NCBI GenBank assembly: GCA_021030915.1
Contig: JAGEMR010000018.1
Span: 186,001-250,000, forward strand
DNA from: Astrothelium macrocarpum
Taxonomy: Eukaryota > Ascomycota > Dothideomycetes > Trypetheliales > Trypetheliaceae
Reading direction: 5' to 3'
Length of the DNA stretch: 64,000 nucleotides
Part shown: positions 12,820-23,239 of the stretch, piece after piece
How the letters are laid out: the number at the start of each line of letters is the position of its first letter
Numbering within the stretch: the first letter of the stretch is position 1
Notes under the pieces: model-generated
The model's database searches: none
What the model was told of the DNA's origin: nothing
The model's input: the letters and a program-made list of their open reading frames with translations, nothing else
Program-made: the position numbers and the translations under genes

Positions 12820-14196
12820 CTAGAATCTGGCTTCCACTTTCCTCTCAATGTCTGCTAGAGCCCATTCGCTTCGGCTCTGTTTACTTCTTACACTGTCCAC
12901 TTGCGCCTTTGTGAATCCCTTTGCTTCCACCGCCGGGTTGTAACCCAGGCCAGTCTGCTTGACAACTTCGGTATTACTAAGCTCCTTGGCAGTCTGGCCA
13001 TCAGCCCGCCTGTATACCGTGACGACAGCAGCGCCACCTAAGCCCAGATTGTGTTGCAGACAAACACTCGTGTCCTTGGCGGCACGGTTATTCGCCCAGC
13101 CTCGTAAATGCCAGACCAGTTCGGCACACTGAGCAATGCCTGAAGCTCCGAGTGGATGGCCTTTGGAGATCAAACCGCCCGATGGGTTGATAAGATACTT
13201 TCCTCCATATGTAATGCCGCCTTCTCTGATCAGCTCGTGGGCCTTACCCTTTTCGCTAAGCCCCAAGGCATCAATCACAATCATCTCATTGGCAGAAAAA
13301 CAATCGTGTAGTTCAACGACTTTGACGTCGCTGATGGATGCATTTGCCTGAGCGAGAGCAGTTTGGCAAGCGTGTTGATTCATTTCATAACCCATGAGGT
13401 CGATTGCGGATCGCGAGAAGAGTGACGGCGCATCAGTAGCGAGACATTGGCCAGCGATGAGGATAGCTTGGTCTTTGAGCTCTGGTCTGGCATCAAGGAA
13501 TGATTGGCTGCAGAGAATGGCCGAAGCGCCTCCATCGGACGTCGGACAACACTGCAACTTGGTGAGCGGGTGGTGGATCATTGGAGCCTTTTGCACCTGC
13601 TCCAACGTGTATTCATCCTGGAACTGCGAATATGGGTTTTTGGCCGAATGCTTATGATTGATTCTCGCTATTTCTGCAAAATCCTCCTCCTTGGCACCAT
13701 ACTTCTCCATGTATTCCCTGCCTGCATTACCAAACATCTGTGCTGCTCCAGGCGCATTGGTGATCCCTCGTGTTGCTTTCATCATCTCAGCTGTCGTGCC
13801 TGTTGGATTCGCTCGGTCTTGGAAGAAGGATTGTAATGAGCCTGGAAACATTTTTTCGAAGCCAACAACCATCACACAGTCTGCCATTCCGCCCGCAATC
13901 ATTGTGCGCCCCATATGTAAGCCCGTGGATCCCGTACTGCAATTGTTGTTGACATTGTAAATGGGTATTTTGGTCATACCAAATTGGTAGAAAACCCGTT
14001 GACCGCAAGTTGAATCGCCATAGCAATAACATGCAATGCCTGAGTCAACGTCGTCGTAGTTGATGTGTGCATCCAGAAGGGCTTTGATGCCAGCTTCGAA
14101 GCCGAGCTCGGTATAATCGACCTTTCCGCGCGGCTTAATGAATTTGGTCATGCCAACGCCAATCACGTAGACCGGTTCGGGGCTTTTGGGAGCCAT
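12820..14196 (-). CDS. SCP2-type thiolase (sterol carrier protein x-like acyltransferase)
   Basis: A single exon of 458 aa starts at the ATG at 14196 (MAPKSPEPVYVIGVGMTKF). The open frame extends upstream to 14310, but that extension lacks thiolase character. The nucleophilic Cys lies in NNNCSTGS (Cys86). The other thiolase landmarks are ELHDCFSANE, KGHPLGASG and the C-terminal CLQHNLGLGG, a set typical of SCP2/SCPx thiolases rather than acetoacetyl-CoA thiolases. There is no fused SCP2 lipid-binding domain after the thiolase. Members cleave 3-oxoacyl-CoAs, often branched-chain ones, in peroxisomes. The C-terminus is -ARF, close to the PTS1 pattern; yeast catalase A uses -SKF. Peroxisomal location is therefore likely but inferred. 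Confidence 0.93.
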   Translation of the reverse strand: MAPKSPEPVYVIGVGMTKFIKPRGKVDYTELGFEAGIKALLDAHINYDDVDSGIACYCYGDSTCGQRVFYQFGMTKIPIYNVNNNCSTGSTGLHMGRTMIAGGMADCVMVVGFEKMFPGSLQSFFQDRANPTGTTAEMMKATRGITNAPGAAQMFGNAGREYMEKYGAKEEDFAEIARINHKHSAKNPYSQFQDEYTLEQVQKAPMIHHPLTKLQCCPTSDGGASAILCSQSFLDARPELKDQAILIAGQCLATDAPSLFSRSAIDLMGYEMNQHACQTALAQANASISDVKVVELHDCFSANEMIVIDALGLSEKGKAHELIREGGITYGGKYLINPSGGLISKGHPLGASGIAQCAELVWHLRGWANNRAAKDTSVCLQHNLGLGGAAVVTVYRRADGQTAKELSNTEVVKQTGLGYNPAVEAKGFTKAQVDSVRSKQSRSEWALADIERKVEARF

Positions 14197-15092
14197 GGTG
14201 GAGGGGTTGGAGAATATTATCGGCCTGACTTGGTATAGAATTTCTGAGTTTACTGTGAGTAAGACGATATAATTGAACGAGAGATGGAAATGTTTTGTAT
14301 GAGACACCAAATATTACAAAAGAAGCTGTGACAGGATAGCTGAGCCAAGGGAAGGTGGAGTCCGAGGTTGTAAAATCCGGGGTAGCATGCGCGGGGATCG
14401 CAAATCAGCATGGAGCATTTTGCCGAGGATTAAGGGTTTGGAGATAATTCATCTGACATTTCAGATTATGGTGAAAGGACAAAAGAGAAAGTAAAGGAAG
14501 ACAATTTTGGAAGACACAACGTTGGGTCGCGCTTCGCAGGTTGGCATTGGATTTCAAAAATGGCCCTCACGCATCACTCTTTCGGTCTTCGGAACTCATT
14601 GATGTGAAAAGACGGCAGTCATCTGCCTCGGAACCTTTAAGGTATTTGGAGTCGTTAGCGAAATTCAAGCAATCGCGATCGTTATGTCTCTATTTATAAA
14701 TACAATCGATCTTTTTAATTTTCATCATGCTTGGGTATCTCCTCCGATCATGTAAAGCTAATTCTATCGCCCGTCTCCCTTTCTAGCATCTTGTCCTCAT
14801 TATGTGGCTGAAATGGGTATGGAAAGCCACCATACATGCCAATCAAAGCACGGGCTTGTCCCGTACCCTTAAACGCCGTAGATTTCGAACCCCGAAACTT
14901 TTGGTGACTTTTCCCAACCCTGTATGATCTATCCCTCCGTGCTGACCCTCGCTAAATCGCAAATGCATCAAAGTTGAGTAGAAAGCCCAGAGACCCAGTG
15001 TCATAGCCAATGCAAGACGCTCAGCATCTGAGCAGAAGGAAAGTTGAGACAAGGAATGCTCATGATCCCAAAAATATCGATGGTAGGGGGCA
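14197..15092. other. intergenic, no gene seen
   Basis: Lies upstream of the thiolase and downstream of the Ups-like gene. A 100-codon minus-strand frame at 14843-15145 begins within the 3' end of the Ups-like gene and has no recognisable domain, so I regard it as a shadow. Confidence 0.5.
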
Positions 15093-15737
15093 TCATAATT
15101 TGGCCTCTTCCTCTTGCCTCCTTTGTCGCTCCCTCTCTTCCCCAAACACTTTCCGGCTCATCATCAGCACCGCTTCAAACCCCTCCCTTCCCTTGCTTGC
15201 ATTCTGACCGAATCTCTCGACAGTGAATTGTTCGATGCCGTTTTTCACCTTTTGCCAACCTCCGCACAGTGCAGTGATTTGTGCGTGTTGCTCAAATCGG
15301 GTCTTCTCGTTTGCGGTTTGGGATGATCGTAGAGGACGGTAGACAACAGTCTCTCGCACATTCAAGAGATCGGACCAGGTCATGTTTGTGCTGCACATAG
15401 TGACCTTCTTTTCGCGGGGATTTACGTAGGACGTTTCATAAACGTGGGAGTATTCTGTGTTACCCAGAAACGGTTTCACCCATTTGGGTGCAGACTGTTT
15501 GCAGGTTATGAGGCGCTCAGTTCGTAGCTGAATGACGAATTATTAGCAATAGAGTTCGTATTGTAATTATCACGGAGAACGTACTATTCCAGTCTCAGGG
15601 TCCAAACTTCTACTTAACGTGTCGACGGCTAGTACATGTGTTGATTTGTCGTTCCACGGACAATATTTCCGCCAGTTTGCCGTCGAAACTTCGTTCCACG
15701 AATAGTCAAAGTCGTATGAGGATTCAAAGATCTTCAT
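15093..15737 (-). CDS. PRELI/MSF1 (Ups-like) mitochondrial phospholipid transfer protein
   Basis: Two exons are inferred: 15737-15585 and 15527-15093, with a 57-bp intron (GTACGT donor) and a 195-aa product. The start MKIFESSYDFDYSWNEV is the canonical opening of the PRELI/MSF1 domain, which fills almost the whole protein. Further family landmarks are THVLAVDTLSR, RTERLITCK after the splice, the Asn-Met-Thr stretch (STNMTW) and a late EQHAQITA segment. In yeast, Ups1-Ups3 with Mdm35 carry phosphatidic acid or phosphatidylserine across the mitochondrial intermembrane space. The opening is closest in my memory to the Ups2/Ups3 type, but I would not assign a paralogue without alignment. The gene ends in a charged Arg/Glu-rich helix. 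Confidence 0.92.
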
Positions 15738-16618
15738 GTTTGTCGCAGGCGTATAGAGAACAAATTCAGTGATGTGAAGCGAGTTCGAGATTCCTGGCGA
15801 TGGTGGCAATTAAGAAATTCGTGATACCGTGACGATTTGGTTAGTGTAGAGAGGAGGCTCGCCAGCGAGAACGAGGTGTGGATTGATAATCAAAGGGTGC
15901 TGGATGTTTGTACGATGAAGCCAGAAAGAAATGTCCTCCCGAAGGACCCCGAAATTAACCGTGTCCGGCCGACTTGCCGAAGGCTCCCCAAATTCCCCGT
16001 GAGTCCAATCAGCTTTGTGCCGGAAATTCCCGCACAGACCAGTACATCGGTGAATCAAGTTATGTAAGCAATGTACCTTGAGCAAATCGATGAACGTGCA
16101 CCGGATGTATACCAGTGGAAAGCATCAAGACTTCTGACTCAAATGTTGTTCATTCCCACTGATGTCTTGATGTTCAGGACGATCGCCCTTCAATAGTGTT
16201 GACCTGCTTTGAGCACGGGTTACAACAACAAAATCAAAGGCTTTTGTCGTGACAAAGCTGTCTCCAGCCTTAGAGATCGCTTAAGAACCCTGAGCATGCT
16301 GGTTTGATCGTGCTACTTTGAGGATGAATATTGATCAGTAGTTGCATCTTGATAATTCAGGACAAGAAGAAGCCTAGAACCCCTGAAACTCGGTTTGGGA
16401 AAAAATAACTCGCAATGAACAAGCGTGGTTGTACTGCGATAATCATTCTCCCATCTTTGAATTCAGAACTCTTTCTTCCCAAATCTTTTTGGACGAGGAA
16501 AACATTATGAATGTGAAAAGTGGACTCGTCGAAATGTGTCGGCTTATTGCGATTTGTATTCAGTCAATCTTGTCATCACATGTCTAAATCTGGTATGATA
16601 GAAACTAGGAAGAGCCAT
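15738..16618. other. intergenic, no gene seen
   Basis: Short overlapping frames on both strands around 15810-16085 have no recognisable domain. The region is bounded on the right by a MITE. Confidence 0.45.
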
Positions 16619-16848
16619 CACCAGCGGTTGCAATAAAAAATGTCACCCACGGCCGCAAGAGATACAACGAACGCGGATCTCACAAGGAGGACCCCATCCC
16701 ATTCCAAAGCATTAGAGCTCGTCAATAATTCAACAAAAAACAATTTCTCAAATTTTGGGATTATTATCATTGAGGATCTTCTTATGAGATATGTGGCGAT
16801 TATGTCTTTCGTGATCACGGATGACATTTTTAATCGCACCCGCTGGTG
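16619..16848. mobile_element. MITE family copy 3 (230 bp)
   Basis: The ends are CACCAGCGGTTGCAATAAA and the matching inverse CGCACCCGCTGGTG. A perfect 4-bp duplication CCAT occupies 16615-16618 and 16849-16852. Arms are more diverged than in copies 1 and 2, suggesting an older insertion. Confidence 0.9.
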
Positions 16849-17309
16849 CCATCTTTGAGTTCCAGCTAGCGCACCCAGCGATCTCTGCCGCAGAGTCAGA
16901 GCATCGTTCATTTACACCGCAACAAAGCAATATTGGTTGACTTACTTCCATCAGTAGTGCTACCGTGAAAATCTTTACCCGTAGTTATTCATACTTTGTA
17001 AGATCTTACGCCACTCGAATTTGGAATATTGATACACCAAATGGATTGGTCGGTTTTACAAAAAAGCAGTGAGCCGTATCTGCGGGGAAGAGCTACGGAT
17101 CGAGCTTAGCTACCAATTACTGCTTATATTTATGCAAAGAATGCGCCCTATCTTGCTTAATGCGTGAAAAACCCAGAAATAGCGGTCCCTGCGTTGAGAT
17201 GATTACATATCTCTCGTAAATTTTTAACCTCGTCTCTTTCCATATTTCAGAATCAAAGTTTGTTTGGTTACAAAGTCCATCGTAATCTTTTTTGTATGTG
17301 GTTTTGAAG
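16849..17309. other. intergenic, upstream of the Dal5-like transporter
   Basis: AT-moderate sequence without recognisable coding content. It holds the presumed promoter of the transporter gene. Confidence 0.4.
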
Positions 17310-19115
17310 ATGCGCATAAGTAAAGAGAGTGTGTACACGCTCACCCCCGCTTGTAAGGAGTCTCTACTGATTAAAGCTCACCTACAGAGGAAGAGACTTC
17401 AGCGCTTTCTTTTGGAGACGAAGAGCCCCATTATCCATACAGTTACGACGATAACGGCCAACTTCAACATGATGAGGATCTGCATGTTCCATGTCCACCA
17501 AATACGACGGAGCGAAAGCTCGTCGCCAAGATCGATTTGCGCGTAATACCGTTTCTCTGTATTCTGTACCTACTCGCATTTCTTGACAGGTATATAACCC
17601 TTACTTTTTCCTTGTACTTTTACTATTCGTCCAACGATGGGCTGATAGCACGTAGAGTCAATATCTCCAACGCCAACCTCTTCGGTCTCACTAGCGAGCT
17701 CCATCTTGCTGTTGACAATCGGTACAACACGGCTCTTGTCATCTTCTTTGTCCCCTACGTTCTATTTGAAATTCCCTCCAACATCCTGCTCAAGAGGCTA
17801 CGACCCCATATCTGGCTTTCAGGATGTATGTTCATGTTCGGACTTGTCAGTATCTGTCAAGGTCTTGTGAAAAGCTACGGTGGGTTATTGGCCGCCAGAT
17901 TCTTTCTCGGTGTTTTCGAGACAGGCATGTTTCCAGGATGTTTCTATCTCATTGGGATGTGGTATAAGCGATCCGAAGCTCAGAGGAGATATAGCTTCTT
18001 CTTCAGCTCAACGACATTAGCAGGAGCATTTGGCGGCCTGCTGGCAAGGTGAGACAAAAAGCTTTTAGCCGTTAGCGCCTCAGCAAACTTAGTGAACTGA
18101 CAAATATTCCTAGTGCAATCGGTAAGATGGATGGTCTGCGCGGTTACCGAGGCTGGCGCTGGATCTTCATTCTTGAAGGCGTCTTGACATGCGTCGTCGC
18201 ACTCCTTTTCTTCTTCCTTCTAACAGACTTCCCCGAAGACGCAAAATGGCTTAGCGAAGACGAACGTGCTTATGTCAAGGCACGTCTTCAAGTTGATCAG
18301 GGACGGAGCGCCGCTGAAAAGCCCATTACGCTTCGCGATATCCGAAACGTCTTTAAAGACTACAAAGTCATTGTGGCTGGCCTCATGTATTTTGGACTCA
18401 TTGTGCCGGCATATGGTTATGCGTATTTTTCGCCTGGCATCATTCAACATTTTGGATATTCTGCGATCGAGACGCAGCTTCACAGTGTACCGCCATGGGC
18501 TGCGGCCTTTGCGTTTGCAATGTTGATCGCTTGGGCCTCTGACCGGGCGAAACATCGGTTCGCATTTGCGGTTTTCCCCATGTGCGTATGCATTGCTGGG
18601 TTTGCGATCCTCTTGGCGGTATATGACAAAGCACATCGGAAGACAGAATATGCAGCATTATTCCTCGTCGCGATGGGAGCGTATAGTGCAATGCCGGTGG
18701 TGGTATGTTGGTTCAACATGAACTTAGGTGAGTCACAAATTATTTTTGTAATCCTCAAAACATGTTTTCAACTCAATATTGGCACCTCATCCAGTGCGTC
18801 TGGGCACCAATTGACATGAGTTCAGGGGGCCACCATCGAAGGAGCGTGGGAAGCGCTTGGCAGGTAGGCTATGGCAACACTGGTGGAATTATAGCCGTTT
18901 ATGCCTTTTTGGCCAAAGAAGCCCCCAGGTACATTACTGGGTACAGTATCTGTTTAGCCTTTGTCTGTTTAAGCATGATTAGCAGCATCGTCTACCTGAT
19001 AGGTGTTATGCATGCAAATAGGACCAGAGATCGAAGTGCGAGGGATGTGGGCTTGACGGAAACTGAAAAGACTGAGATGGGAGATTTAAGTCCAGACTAT
19101 CGATACTTACTTTAG
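17310..19115 (+). CDS. MFS transporter, Dal5/allantoate permease-like (anion:cation symporter)
   Basis: Five exons are inferred: 17310-17319, 17388-17589, 17656-18048, 18114-18727 and 18826-19115, giving 502 aa. The first exon is only 10 nt (ATG CGC ATA A) and is the weakest part of the model. From exon 2 on, every junction is supported by protein continuity, for example LAFLDR|VNISNA and NLGGHHRRSVGSAW. About twelve hydrophobic segments are visible. Dal5-family landmarks include the LAFLDR...NISNA loop after the first span, FEIPSNILLKR, RFFLGVFETGMFPG and the SAWQVGYGNTGG segment. Relatives import allantoate, nicotinate, pantothenate, biotin precursors or other small organic anions; the substrate is not predictable here. 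The acidic N-terminus and short charged C-terminal tail are presumably cytosolic. Confidence 0.88.
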
Positions 19116-19235
19116 CTTACTGGTGAATGTAAAAGCCGATTTAATGTTAGACATTCATGCGCTTTTTACATGAGGAGACCCCCTGCCGTGCTGTTTCCTT
19201 TCTTCGCGTTGTGCATCCCGAGATGATGCATTGGA

Positions 19236-20132
19236 TCAACTCATCACGCTTCCCGTTTCAATACTATCGCGATCTCCCCAAATATCTTTACTCTCCATCT
19301 CCACACCCTTCATCGCTCTCGCAACCTCATCCAGCTTCGCCACCACATCCATCACCCCCGCATTCACCCTCGCAAAATAGCGATCATTCGCCTCCCTCCT
19401 CTTCCTCGCCAACACAATATCCGCCTCCGCCTCCTCCTCCAACTGACTCCTCCCGCCACCCAGCTCCTCCCCTCTATTCGACTGCGGCGACGACGACGCC
19501 ACCCCCTTCCCCTTCCCACTCCCCTCCTCCGCCCCCGCATCCGCCATCTCCTCGCCCTCGCCCCTCGTCCACGCACTCGCCAGCTCGACCTGCGCGCGCC
19601 GCAGCGCCTCCAGCGCCTCCGCATGCCCGCTGCCGAACACGTGCGCGCCGCTCTGCGCGCTCAGCTCCACCTCCTCCAGCGTGCTCTGCAGCTCCTTCCA
19701 CTGCGCCTCTGTAGTGTCTGGCGAGTCGAGCTTCTGCTTGCCGCCCACCCCCGCTGCAGCGCCGGACGGCTTGACGGCATCCAGTGGGCGCAGCAGATGC
19801 GGGTCGAGCCCGGTGTCGGCGAGGAAAGCGGGCCCTGCGCTGGAAGTGTGGTGGTGCGAGAGAGTGGGGCGGGGAGGTGCGGAGGATAGGTGCGAGGTGG
19901 AGGGGAGAGGAGTGGAGGTGCTGGTGCTTGAGGAGCCGAGGTTGGCGCTGGGAGTGGTGGTGTTGGAGGACTGGTGGGTTGTGGTGGTGGAGAGGAGGAG
20001 AGAGGTCGCGGATGCGTTGCGTGAGGGGGGACCAACGAAGAGTGAGGGCGCGGGGAGGCGTTGGGTAGGACGGCGGGGTGGTTCGGGGCGGGAGGATGAG
20101 GTTGTGGAGGACTCTTTGGGGGCGTCGGCCAT
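19236..20132 (-). CDS. hypothetical disordered protein with conserved-looking C-terminal helix
   Basis: A single exon of 298 aa starts at the ATG at 20132 (MADAPKESSTTSSSRPEPP). The frame stays open to 20321, but that extension overlaps the divergent promoter. The first two thirds are Ser/Thr/Pro-rich and low-complexity. The last 60 residues form a charged segment (RREANDRYFARVNAGVMDV then LDEVARAMKGVEMESKDIW) that looks like the functional part. I do not recognise an enzyme fold and assign no role. It is divergently transcribed from the Rps23 gene 312 bp away. High GC in the coding part makes long opposite-strand frames that are artefacts. Confidence 0.75.
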   Translation of the reverse strand: MADAPKESSTTSSSRPEPPRRPTQRLPAPSLFVGPPSRNASATSLLLSTTTTHQSSNTTTPSANLGSSSTSTSTPLPSTSHLSSAPPRPTLSHHHTSSAGPAFLADTGLDPHLLRPLDAVKPSGAAAGVGGKQKLDSPDTTEAQWKELQSTLEEVELSAQSGAHVFGSGHAEALEALRRAQVELASAWTRGEGEEMADAGAEEGSGKGKGVASSSPQSNRGEELGGGRSQLEEEAEADIVLARKRREANDRYFARVNAGVMDVVAKLDEVARAMKGVEMESKDIWGDRDSIETGSVMS

Positions 20133-20371
20133 GGTGGATAGATGCCCGTGAAATTGGGCAAAACGTCTTATGTAAAATGCATTGGTAGGGATTTCAGAAG
20201 TGTATGGAGGATTTTCGCGACTTTGGTCTGTTCTCAGGGCAGGTTGAGAGCGCCTTTTCGGAGAAAGGTTTGACCGAGTATCTCGTAACGCACGCAGATT
20301 TCGGCAAACCGCGATTAGCAACCACAGCCTTTACGACATATATCCCCATCGAAGCCCCACAGAAAGCCTGT

Positions 20372-20440
20372 GTAAGTTGCTCTCAATTCTTTATCTCATA
20401 TTGCAAAAATGATTATGTGTCACTAATGCCAATCTTATAG
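20372..20440 (+). other. probable 5'-UTR intron of the Rps23 gene
   Basis: A strong donor (GTAAGT at 20372), a CACTAATGC branch-like site and a TTATAG acceptor ending at 20440 lie four bases before the Rps23 ATG. Leader introns are common in fungal ribosomal protein genes. Confidence 0.6.
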
Positions 20441-20444
20441 CATC

Positions 20445-20997
20445 ATGGGGAAAGGAAAGCCAAGAGGACTCAACGCTGCCCGCAAGCTGCGAAACCATCG
20501 ACGTGAAGGTCGATGGGCCGACTTATCCTACAAGAAGCGTCTTCTCGGTACTGCCTACAAATCCTCGCCTTTTGGAGGCTCGTCCCACGCCAAGGGTATT
20601 GTGTTGGAAAAGGTCGGAGTTGAGGCCAAGCAACCGAACAGTGCCATCAGAAAATGTGTGAGGGTGCAATTGATCAAGAATGGAAAGAAGGTCACCGCTT
20701 TCGGTACGTCATTCGTCAATTTCTGTTGCCCCAATTACTAGGTGTTTGGCTTAGCATGGACAACATTGGAGCAATGATCGGATGAGTGTGGGCAATCACT
20801 GACACACTTTCCACCTAGTCCCCAATGACGGTTGTCTCAATTTTGTGGACGAAAACGATGAAGTTCTCCTCGCTGGTTTCGGTCGTAAGGGCAAAGCCAA
20901 GGGTGATATTCCCGGTGTGCGATTCAAGGTTGTGAAGGTATCAGGAGTCGGTCTTTCTGCATTATGGAAGGAGAAGAAGGAGAAGCCCAGGTCATAG
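20445..20997 (+). CDS. RPS23: 40S ribosomal protein S23 (uS12)
   Basis: Two exons are inferred, 20445-20703 and 20819-20997, split by a 115-bp intron after VTAF. The product is 145 aa, the usual length of eukaryotic uS12. The start MGKGKPRGLNAARKL, the segment KQPNSAIRKCVRVQLIKNGK with the conserved decoding-centre PNSA loop, and the C-terminal VSGVGLSALWKEKKEKPRS are all canonical. It is part of the small-subunit decoding centre. A leader intron and the divergent neighbour on the minus strand suggest a compact shared promoter. Confidence 0.98.
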
Positions 20998-22015
20998 AGA
21001 CGTCATATTGCTTCAGTGGAGTTTGTGGTTCTTTTACAATCATCAAGGCTATGAAAAGACTCGAGACGTGTCAACACCATCACTGGCTCAAAGTTGGTAT
21101 TGCAATGAATGACAGTGCTTTAACTTTAATTCACGTCTCTGCCAATACTGAATTCAGACGACGCACGACATCAGACATCAAAACGAAGACATGGTTGTAT
21201 CCTAGTCGTTTTGGTTTGTGCTTCGGAACCTTGACTTCTCCTAAATTTTCAGAAGGCACCAAAACTCAGCCTATGTGTTTCACGAGATGCTTTAGGGAAG
21301 ACAACGAGACCTAGCCTTTATAGCGGCGAGCATTCTCTTGAACAAAATGTGATTCATGCAACTTGTAGCTACTAATGCTGGTGTACCGATATTCAGGTAA
21401 TTCAAATTTCCCGCTCATGACTGTTATTGCCAAACCGATTCCTCCTACGCGGCGAAATTATTGCTTGCCCTTCATAGAAAAGGATTTGAGAAACATGCAT
21501 CAGCTAGGAATAAGAAAATTCGTGAATTAGCAAAAGTATTAGAAGCCCCCCAAATGACTTCGAGAATGACAGTTAGGCATTGCAACGCTCAATTGGCGAA
21601 AGACAGGTGAAATGTGTTGATAATATACAAGAGATTTTGACGATAGAGAGAGATGTTGCATGGTATGTGATGGCGACTAATAAGAAAGGTAAATGGAGAG
21701 CATTGAGAGACACTGCAGTCGAAAATATCTCCTGGGACATGCCCCGTAGGACAGTGTTTCCTGACCACACGAAACGCCGAAACCGCTAAATGACAGAAAA
21801 ACAACAAACTGATGAGTGGCTAATATCCGAATCATCAAGCTAAAAATCCACCTCCTCCACAAGCATTCACAAATGAAATCCTCGTCCTGATCAACGACAG
21901 CTTCATGAGTATAGTTCAAGTCGTTCCTTCTGCTCGACTATTCTACAATAGATGGTCGTTGTGGGGTTCAAAACGTTCAGGATGTTCAGGACGTTCCGGA
22001 CCCATAGGACATCGC
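20998..22015. other. intergenic, convergent 3' ends
   Basis: Lies between the Rps23 stop and the stop of the membrane protein gene. It presumably holds both 3'-UTRs. Short frames here have no recognisable protein character. Confidence 0.5.
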
Positions 22016-23239
22016 TCAAAAGTTCTGAGATATTCCAGAGTTACCTGGAGGTGGCCGTATACTTGGATTCTCTATCCGAGTATTTCTTCTTGCAGCAACG
22101 TCACGCACGATAGGCTCGCCTCCCATAGCTTGCCCGCCGCCATATGAGCCGTCTCCATACGGACCATGATTATATGGGTTTTCATTCGGGTAGTAGTCTT
22201 GTGGTGACGTGCCTGGCATTGGCCCGCCATCGCTTGTACTTGATCGAGCAGCATTGGAGTATGACGAGGACGCGTTGGAGGGACCACGGTGAACCTCGCT
22301 CCTTCCAACTCCGACAACGGGAGCTCCGCCAATGGCACCCAATTGACCTAGATTGTCCGAGTCCTGCGTTTCGCGTCGACTGTTGACCAATGGTTCCCCG
22401 GAATTGCCGTCAGAGCCAGCTCCAGCGCCACCGGGAGAGTTGGGGTTATGATATGAGCCACCTGGATTGCTGCCTACATCTGAGATGCCGCCCATGCCGC
22501 CGGAAAGCGTTGTCGAGGCCTTCCTGGTAGTTGACCCAGCAGCAGTAGAGTTGCCCCAACCTCGATAGCCACCGGTGTCTTCGGCCATCTCTGGAGATTC
22601 GCTAGCGACGGCTGGAAGAGTAGGGTCGTTGTTTGGATTGAAGCCGTATTCTTCGACTTCTTTTCGTCGTGCTTCCTCCGCTGTCTTCTTCTGTTTTCTC
22701 TTTTTCCACAATAGGATACCAGCAAGAAGCAACAGAGCTACGACGGCAACGGGAACTACGACAGCGACAGCGACGGTGCCACCCTTTGATAGACCTGAAC
22801 TGGAGGACGATGAAGTGGTCCCATTATTTTGTAATGTAGCAGCAGCTGAAGTTGTGGAGGAAGCAGATGATGAGCTTATTGAGCTGGACGGCGTCGAAGT
22901 AGGTGCTGGAGTAGTGTCTGAATTTGTTGTGGTGATGACCACAACAGTCGTTCCTCCAGTCGACCCGGAGGCGGGATCGTTTGTTGAGATCACAGAGGTG
23001 ATGAGACTGGTCGATGGAGCAGAGGTGGGAGCAGTTGTTGAAGAAGTGACAACATGAGTTGTGCTAGACGAGGGATCGGTAGTGGTCAAGTCCGAAGAAG
23101 TTCCAGACACAGATGTCGAATCTGATGGCGAAGTTGCTGGAGCTGATGAGGACATTACGGTTAGGGAGGCGCTCTGAGATAGGGATGGAGTAAGAGCATC
23201 GGTGGTTGACTCACTCGTTGAATTTGTATTGGACGTCAT
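22016..23239 (-). CDS. Ser/Thr-rich single-span membrane protein (Mid2/Wsc-like architecture)
   Basis: A single exon encodes 407 aa. About 145 N-terminal residues are almost entirely Ser, Thr, Ala and Pro, fit for O-mannosylation. Next comes one strong hydrophobic span, KGGTVAVAVVVPVAVVALLL, at about 153-177, followed directly by the basic stop-transfer WKKRKQKK. A Gly/Asn/Ser-rich cytosolic tail of about 220 residues ends the protein. This is the layout of fungal wall-stress sensors such as Mid2 and Wsc, but no cysteine-rich WSC domain is present and the tail is unfamiliar. There is no N-terminal signal peptide from this ATG, so the span may act as a signal anchor or an upstream exon may be missing. 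The role at the cell wall is inference from architecture only. Confidence 0.75.
   Translation of the reverse strand: MTSNTNSTSESTTDALTPSLSQSASLTVMSSSAPATSPSDSTSVSGTSSDLTTTDPSSSTTHVVTSSTTAPTSAPSTSLITSVISTNDPASGSTGGTTVVVITTTNSDTTPAPTSTPSSSISSSSASSTTSAAATLQNNGTTSSSSSSGLSKGGTVAVAVVVPVAVVALLLLAGILLWKKRKQKKTAEEARRKEVEEYGFNPNNDPTLPAVASESPEMAEDTGGYRGWGNSTAAGSTTRKASTTLSGGMGGISDVGSNPGGSYHNPNSPGGAGAGSDGNSGEPLVNSRRETQDSDNLGQLGAIGGAPVVGVGRSEVHRGPSNASSSYSNAARSSTSDGGPMPGTSPQDYYPNENPYNHGPYGDGSYGGGQAMGGEPIVRDVAARRNTRIENPSIRPPPGNSGISQNF

Noticed and set aside
19364..20161. Long Arg- or Pro-rich frames on alternative strands over the disordered-protein gene
   Set aside because: They are GC-skew shadows of the real minus-strand gene starting at 20132.
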